64,000 nt of DNA from the NCBI GenBank assembly GCA_963989385.1, contig OZ022501.1, forward strand, positions 24,002,602-24,066,601, in the 5' to 3' direction. The notes below the pieces were generated by a model. It was given only the letters and a program-made list of their open reading frames with translations, made no database searches and was not told the origin of the DNA. Position numbers and translations under genes: made by a program. This document shows positions 57,526 to 64,000 of this stretch, piece by piece. This DNA is from Ctena decussata (Eukaryota > Mollusca > Bivalvia > Lucinida > Lucinidae). Position 1 is the stretch's first letter; each line of letters begins with the position of its first letter.

Positions 57526-57854
57526 TCACTCACAAACTCACGAATTCACTCCCTTAGCAATTGAGCCAAACGAAGTCAGGGAAAATCATGAAAATATGAG
57601 GCAGAAAAAGCTAAGAAATAGACTTTTAATAAGTGTTCCCCCGGTAACAGCTAGCTCCTGGTGAGATATCGGTATTTTTGCAGTTCAGTCATGCCATTAA
57701 ATCTTACTTGTGGCAAATAAACTAGGAAATCGAAGTTGTATGAAAATGAGTAAGGTAAACATCAGTTTTGGCCATGGTGCCGCATGGTTATATATCTATG
57801 CGCCAGTCATTTGTATCCACACACCCCACCTACAGAAATGGAATTTTTACATTC
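57526..57854. other. Unassigned sequence
   Basis: Short TCAC-rich stretch near 57520-57545; nothing else recognised. Confidence 0.4.
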
Positions 57855-58732
57855 AGAGACCTGTGATGATTAGCTGATGGTAACAACCTTGCTCTTATTT
57901 CGACCCTATACTACAGAAAATCTCACAGGGTAAAGGACCCCAATCTTAAAACTCCGGCACTATGGAAACAATTAAAATATAATTGCCCTGCACCTTGGTC
58001 CGGCTATCCCAGCGCCATTGTATTATTGTAGGCCCGGAACGTCCCGTTACCATAGTCTAGCTGCAGTTGCAGTTATCCGTTTAGGGATTATTGGGTTGCC
58101 CTTTATATTAATTCATGTTTTGTCCACCATTTTGAAGGACTTCTTATCAGATCAACAACCCAACAAACTCTATTTGTTTATTGTGTTTCCGTTCATTCCT
58201 GGCGCAGCCATCTTCGTAGGTTGGGGCGAGGATGCAAATGACAGCAGGCCGAAATGACCCGGACGAGTTGAATGGAGGCCGAGTTGACCCAGGAGAGACC
58301 TGTGATGATTAGCTGATGGTAACAACCTTGCTCTTATTTCGACCCTATACTACAGAAAATCTCACAGGGTAAAGGACCCCAATCTTAAAACTCCGGCACT
58401 ATGGAAACAATTAAAATATAATTGCCCTGCACCTTGGTCCGGCTATCCCAGCGCCATTGTATTATTGTAGGCCCGGAACGTCCCGTTACCATAGTCTAGC
58501 TGCAGTTGCAGTTATCCGTTTAGGGATTATTGGGTTGCCCTTTATATTAATTCATGTTTTGTCCACCATTTTGAAGGACTTCTTATCAGATCAACAACCC
58601 AACAAACTCTATTTGTTTATTGTGTTTCCGTTCATTCCTGGCGCAGCCATCTTCGTAGGTTGGGGCGAGGATGCAAATGACAGCAGGCCGAAATGACCCG
58701 GACGAGTTGAATTGAGGCCGAGTTGACCCAGG
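57855..58732. repeat. 439-bp tandem duplication, nearly identical copies
   Basis: 57855-58293 and 58294-58732 differ at one position that I found (G/T near the end of each copy). The junction and the right end both read GACCCAGGAG. Each copy holds the same 79-codon frame (58018-58257 and 58457-58696), which I do not recognise as a gene. Related GGCCGAGTTGACCC words recur to about 58775. Confidence 0.95.
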
Positions 58733-58775
58733 AGCCGTGAAGACCCCAGGCTTACCGAAAGCAGGCCGAGTTGAC

Positions 58776-59186
58776 CCGCTTCTTCCATGACATACTATCG
58801 TCAGACAATAGTTGTAATCGAACTCGACCAAGGCTGATCACGATAATCCTCACTCGGGAATTCATGTTTGTCCTTGAACAAGACACATTTACTTTACAAA
58901 AGTACTGATAATACCCAGGAAGCGGTGGATTCGTCCTGACATGACTAAAAAATTGTTCTTTAAAAACGAATTTCATCTTCGACAATTATCTTTTTTAAAG
59001 ATGTTTCTTGTTATCAATATATTGGGAAGACAAGGACATATAGCACATTAAAACATTTTGCAAAGGAAGAGGGTTCTGGGGTGGGGGAGGGCGAGGGGTA
59101 CGACAATTGAAATTACTGGAGCTGGCGGGAGAGACAAAAACGGTTGATGTCTGACGCTACTTGCGACTTATGAAAATACTGGGTCT

Positions 59187-59190
<4 letters not shown>
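58776..59190. other. Unassigned sequence
   Basis: Nothing recognised before the GA/GACA microsatellites. Confidence 0.4.
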
Positions 59191-59238
<48 letters not shown>

Positions 59239-59265
59239 GACAGAGAGAGAGACAGAGAGAGACAG
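59190..59265. repeat. (GA)n / (GACA)n microsatellite
   Basis: GA units run into about seven GACA units and back into GA. Confidence 0.95.
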
Positions 59266-59317
59266 CAATTTTTGTTGCTATTTGATATTTTCTTACTTTA
59301 TTTAATCTCTTCCGAAT

Positions 59318-59400
59318 TACCGGAGAAGCAGGGCGTTGAACCTGCGACTCCCGGATTGGTAGTCCAGTGCATTATCCACCACACTAGATCTATCTCCTGA
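59318..59400 (-). repeat. tRNA-like SINE head
   Basis: On the minus strand: TAGTGTGGTGGATAATGCAC (A-box region) and GCAGGTTCAACGCCCTGC (B-box region) with tRNA-like spacing, next to GA repeats. No body recognised. Confidence 0.6.
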
Positions 59401-59443
59401 GAGACAGAGAGAGAAAGAGAGAGAGAGTCTTAAAAGTGCAGTA

Positions 59444-59445
<2 letters not shown>

Positions 59446-59520
<75 letters not shown>
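59446..59520. repeat. (AT)n(GT)n microsatellite
   Basis: About 20 bp of AT followed by about 54 bp of GT. Confidence 0.95.
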
Positions 59521-59521
<1 letters not shown>

Positions 59522-61279
59522 GGCAAGTGCAAATTCATGTATCATAACTTTTCTCCATCTTCGCAGGGAAATAACTTAAACTCTGTCACTCGAAAAATGG
59601 CCGAAATTTTAACGAATTTAGTATAAAGTTTTCCAGCAGGTGCCCGTTTTGACTTTGAAGAGGCAAACCAACAATCCAGTGATGTCACCGAAAGCTCTCG
59701 CAACAACCACCGATTACAGAGAGGGAGCTCTAGTTCTAGTCGAGGGAAGTGATAGATCCAGCGGTTTTTTTTTAAAAAAACAACAACCTTTTTTGTTTTT
59801 TTAATTGCTTGCACTTCAGCACGTGCTAAAATTTAGATGTAGTACCATCCGTACGGATATGGGACTCTAACATTGACAGACGGCACCTCGGAACGGCACA
59901 GCGTGGGCCAAGGGAGTTATGGGATGTGGTCGCTAGAAGTTGGTGGGGTGTTGTGGGTGTTTGAATGAATGTAACCGGTAAACTTTGCAGAGTCGACAAG
60001 GTGAAAATGCAATTATGCTGTCAACTTTGGCACGCGCCCTAACTGTGATCCATTGCATGAACATATGTAGAAAATTAAGTAGGCCTAACAACTTAGATAT
60101 CGATTTTATCCGCAACAATTTCAGTAGGTGAAACAGACTTTAACTTAAATCGTGTCAGCATATTTTGACGTCATTTATGTTTATGTTGAAATGTGTAATA
60201 CACAAACGGTCAGCTGTGAAGAATTTTGCTTGGAGAATTTGCGTTTATTCTGGTTAAGATTAGATGCTTTTTAGCATGATAAAATAAATATAAACTTTTA
60301 TCATCCGCTTCTATGGTTGACCTATGATTTTTTCACACGAGGTTTGAGTGGTATAACAACAGATACTGTGAACTAAAGGCGAAACGGGTAAGACACTGCA
60401 GTTTGATGACTCAGAAAACACTGCCATCTTTGATCTCTCCGAGAGAAACTGAAACCGGAAGTAGTTAGTTAATTTTGGAACTAAAAAATGGCCATTAACA
60501 GATTTTGCCCAAAATTGACACAATGAAAGAAAAATCTATGCCGGATTTGATGGAACTAGTGAGAAAATGTGACCTCGTCGCTTATTTTATCTATTTTGTA
60601 GTTTTCAGAACCCTCTCAAGTTGTTAAATTTTCGCTATCTTTAGCATGCAGATACGGTCCTCCGTTTCGCCGTCCGCTGTTTGTCTGCAGTATTTTTGAC
60701 AGAAATCTTTATGATCTTTGATTTTTATGCAGTATTTGACATTTTCTTCATCAAATAAAGACAGAGATAGGGTGCAAAGATGGGTAGTGGCGGTTGCTAA
60801 CCATTTAAAAAGTAGTGCGTTAGAACGTTTTCTCGTGAAAAATGTTTTCAGATTTCTTGCGCTGGGCCACTATTCAGGCCTACTGTTCATTCTTGTCAGT
60901 CCTAGTACAAAATACTTGTTTATTGGTTATATTGTTCATTTACTCTAAATAAGTGACCTTATTTGATCATTAAAATCTTGTACCGTGTATTAAACAACCA
61001 TCATTTTTCCTTCTATTTATTTTACAAGCTGTACAGGGGGCGCGGCAATGCGTGACGTCACAAGCGCAGTCAACCAGCATCATTTGACCCGCTTCTGTTA
61101 CATGTGATTATCACGGTTTGAATACATTCATTCAGTAGGTAACTGTGTTTCTAAGTTTAAAGAAAAAAGGAATATTGAGAGAAGTAGAGTATTACTTAGT
61201 ACAGTGTATCCAGTCGCCAGGTAAGATTTTTTTTAATCCTAACAAAGGAATCGACGTGACAAGGCTTATTTTATTCCTA
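59521..61279. other. Unassigned sequence
   Basis: No gene or repeat family recognised. Frames such as 60718-60948 lack motifs. Confidence 0.4.
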
Positions 61280-61523
61280 ATATGAGCCACGACACGACAA
61301 AACCAACAATGTGGTTGTGCGCCCAGCGCAGACCCAGATCAGTCTGGGCATCTACCCATTCAGATGAGATTCTTCGCAATACGCTTAAAGGGTAGCTAAG
61401 TGTCTAAGTTACCTTCATGCGGACAGCGAAGACTCTGATCAGACTGGGCGGATGCCCAGGCTGATCTGAGTCTGCGCTGGGCGCACAACCACATTGTTGG
61501 TTTTCTCGCGTCGCGGCTCATAT
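61280..61523. repeat. MITE with ~70-bp terminal inverted repeats
   Basis: Arms start ATATGAGCCACGACACGACA and continue through AACCAACAATGTGGTTGTGC and GCCCAGCGCAGAC. The right arm is the near-perfect complement ending GGCTCATAT. Other copies at 52522-52726 and (partial) 40232-40424. Confidence 0.9.
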
Positions 61524-61807
61524 GCTGAATGTTGATTTCGATCATTTAAAACTGCATTCTGTTCTAATTATTAACTCTGTCTCATTCTTTAGGGGCAGTC
61601 TGGCCAGGGTCTGCCCAGTAAGCTTAGACCATCTGTCCCAATATTTAGAATTTTGCGGTACATCACACTAAACAATTAAATTGTTTACACGTGATTTTAA
61701 AAAAGGAATATTAATATCAATAGCCAAAGAAATAAATTTTACACTTACAGCAATGAAATAATCATCATTTCTTGGAAAACGATATAAAAATTTAAAGAGT
61801 AACAACA
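61524..61807. other. Unassigned sequence
   Basis: Nothing recognised. Confidence 0.4.
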
Positions 61808-61975
61808 CTTCAGGAACTGACTGAATCAGATCCCAAACCCTATCCCCAACATCAAAGGGAAAGATTGACAAAGACATCCCAACAAACAATAAATTACAAG
61901 TGATAAGCCGAGTCAGCAGCTCTTTCCCAAATAGGTGGCAACTCAGCTATCTTTATTGAACTAAATAATTTAGAC
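61808..61975 (-). repeat. Dispersed repeat shared with 9438-9600
   Basis: On the minus strand an open frame starting at 61889 contains DVGDRVWDLIQS; the copy at 9438 keeps a similar peptide. It may be remnant coding sequence of an unidentified element. Confidence 0.5.
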
Positions 61976-62353
61976 CAACAAAAGGGTTACAACAGACTAA
62001 GCAAATTATACGAAAAACATTTAACAATTTTAAAAGACGACAAAAGCTTTTGTCATGCATTTTATTGGCAAACGTTCCTTCTACGTTAAGACATACAGAA
62101 TATACTGGGTACATTATGGGAGACTTTTATAGCCAGTTCTCTTGTACTAGATGGAGAAAATAGTAAAAAAAAAATAAAACGTTTTTTTCTATATCAAACC
62201 ACTGATTAATATATATATACTTTCTCTGTAATCTGTTTGTATTGTTGGACTCCATGCCTGCTATTTGTGTGCAGTTGTATTTAAACCTTTGTTGCCATAT
62301 TTTGTATGGAAAGAGTGAAGTACATAAATAAACATAATGCCATGCATTATTAG
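61976..62353. other. Unassigned sequence
   Basis: Nothing recognised. Confidence 0.4.
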
Positions 62354-62552
62354 GAGCCCCGGTAGCTCAGTGGGTTAAAGCCTGGCCTGCTGATCTAGCG
62401 GACATGAGATCGATTGTCGGAGGCGGAAATCTTTTCAATCGTAAACGAGGTTTCACACAGCCTTTCATTGTCACCCTCCCATCGTCTTGGTGTGACATAA
62501 ATACTGTTGAAAAGGACGTTAAATTGCAAGTCATCCATCCATCCTTCCATTA
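62354..62552 (+). repeat. tRNA-derived SINE with CATCC tail
   Basis: GGAGCCCCGGTAGCTCAGTG (A box), GATCTAGCGGACATGAGATC (B-box side) and GGAGGCGGAAATC head the element. The 3' end is GACATAAATACTGTTGAAAA, GGACGTTAAA, then CATCC repeats. Best-preserved member of its family here. Confidence 0.88.
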
Positions 62553-62615
62553 ATACAGCATGACGCTAATGTAAGATAACCATATTTATATGAAGCTGGT
62601 TGCAAGTATTACATC

Positions 62616-62757
62616 CATTGGTTGCATGCTAGTCGGTGCGCTATGATCTGTTATCAGCCGATAAGGATCAAACGAGACTTGCGTGTCATGTGTTATGTTC
62701 GATCCTTATCGGCTGATAACAGAACATAGCGCACCGACTTGCATACATGCAATCCAC
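62616..62757. repeat. Palindromic MITE-like hairpin
   Basis: Arms of about 60 bp (AGTCGGTGCGCTATGATCTG, TTATCAGCCGATAAGGATC) with few mismatches around a ~25-bp loop. Possible foldback MITE. Confidence 0.8.
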
Positions 62758-62804
62758 GGATATTATCGGAACTGCGTCATTGAATGATCAAGTGAGTGTG
62801 TGTA

Positions 62805-62875
62805 CTTCAATTCTCGTAACGACCTCAGCGGAATGCATCCATAGCCGCAGTAACGGGGCGCCGTTCGTCTATGTG
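62805..62875 (-). repeat. SINE-like fragment (17285 family)
   Basis: Shares CAATTCTCGTAACGAC, ATCCATAGCCGCAGTAACGG and GGCGCCG with 17285-17462. Confidence 0.6.
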
Positions 62876-64000
62876 AGGCAGTTTTTATATCGAATACAGT
62901 TATGTAAGAAATTAAAGACAAATATTTTAGGTGTTCTAATAAATATGCATAACTGAAAATGAAATACAAAGATCCTACCACTGAAATAAGATGGTTTAAA
63001 TTTTGATATTTAAATTTTCGCGTATGCCACGGGAGGAAGTACTTATATTTATGACCATTTATTTGCATAATCAGATAATTTATGAGTACAGATCATTTTT
63101 TATTTAGGAGTCAACATAAACAACACTTTATTTGTCGGGCATTTCAGACGGAACCCTGTTCTTTAATGATCACATTTATTTATTAGTCAAATTTTCAGTT
63201 TTCTAATCAACCAATAGATCATCGAAAACTTCAGTACTTTGTGAGTCACTAAATGACATTCTTTTCAGCATGAAACAAATATACCCCGTTTCGGTGACGT
63301 TGTTACATGTAAAAATGTGATGGTTTGACGTTAAATTACGCAAAACTGATAGCTCTCCGATGTCTTTTTCAGTCGACATTATTTTGCAGTTCGTGAAGGC
63401 GTTGGAACAAATTTCATATGAAAGTACTTGCCATCAAGAGGGGTATTAAAGGTTTGCTATCCTCTTTGTCCAGTCTCTTCGCAATACGACTGAATTGATG
63501 CGAGCATTCCTTTTCATTAGCTGCTGAAATTTGATGTTTTTTCACCTAAAATGAAATAGAGAAAAAAAAAATCTCCCCAAAAATATATCAAATCATGAAA
63601 AGTGATGTTAGACTAATGCTGAAATAATATTTAGACTTAACCGTGTAAATATTTCTTGAAGAAGATTTTTTTTAAATATACCGCCAGTTCAGTTAAAATT
63701 CTTTTTATGGTCAAGTGTCAAACTGAGGGAGGCGCTACGAGATGTTTCGGACTTATCTTTTATTCCCGATAAAACTTACGGCGAGCTGGACTATTGCAGA
63801 AATTACTAGACTACGGCATAAATGGTAAAATATCAAAATGTCTCTCCGGTTGCTAAAAAGCAATCGGTTATCAGTTTCCTGTTCACATATATAAAATATG
63901 TGATTCACTTCTTATTTAGGAAGCAATCATTTTATTTTCAAAAAAAGGGCCACGTTATGAGAAAACCTGTTCTCTCAATATTAAATAATGATGGCGATAT
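62876..64000. other. Unassigned sequence
   Basis: AT-rich, no gene or known repeat seen. Confidence 0.4.

Noticed and set aside
58018..58696. Two identical 79-codon frames as duplicated genes
   Set aside because: They are identical only because the whole 439-bp DNA segment is duplicated; no motif or coding constraint is visible.

Overview
This window looks like non-coding, repeat-dense genomic DNA from a marine invertebrate, most plausibly a bivalve mollusc. That assignment is inference. It rests on AT-rich eukaryotic sequence, abundant tRNA-headed SINEs, palindromic MITEs, long tetranucleotide arrays, and the absence of operons or ribosome-binding-site logic. I found no host gene with a convincing exon structure. 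Almost everything that can be named is a mobile element or a satellite.

Layout. 0.75-7.9 kb is a compound array of (ATCT)n and (ATGT)n blocks separated by recurring diverged spacers. It is interrupted at 4.13-4.95 kb by an inverted-repeat-bounded composite element that carries a tRNA-headed SINE and half of a foldback MITE. 10.7-11.8 kb holds tRNA-Leu-like SINE heads and a long SINE-like repeat. 11.83-15.79 kb is a nearly full-length but broken Penelope-like retroelement (PLE), with an N-terminal basic/GR-rich region, a reverse transcriptase and a C-terminal GIY-YIG endonuclease. It ends in an (AT)n tract. A 1.23-kb TIR element follows at 15.9-17.2 kb. 17-38 kb is a mosaic of SINEs in both orientations, foldback MITEs, and tandem or segmental repeats (30.1-31.0, 32.2-33.3 and 33.3-34.8 kb). 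39-42 kb contains a ~100-bp tandem repeat, a MITE with a 15-bp minisatellite inside it, and an unusual GGATATCC-rich self-complementary stretch. 45.5-50.3 kb is a repeat island bounded by a short inverted repeat. It contains dense TTCnnGAA palindromes, a ~35-bp minisatellite and a decayed 3' end of a non-LTR retrotransposon. 51.5-52.2 kb is a long imperfect inverted repeat. 52-63 kb has further MITEs and SINEs, a GACGTC-packed palindrome and a nearly perfect 439-bp tandem duplication.

How the parts relate. Several SINE families with different tRNA-like heads end in similar sequence (roughly GAAATACTGTTGAAAA then a GGCGTTAAAC-like box and a short tandem tail), which suggests a shared LINE partner. 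Nested insertions give relative ages: tetranucleotide array older than the composite element, a minisatellite older than a SINE with a 14-bp target duplication, and a 60-bp tandem repeat older than another SINE. No complete autonomous element is intact, and the PLE carries several frameshifts and stops.
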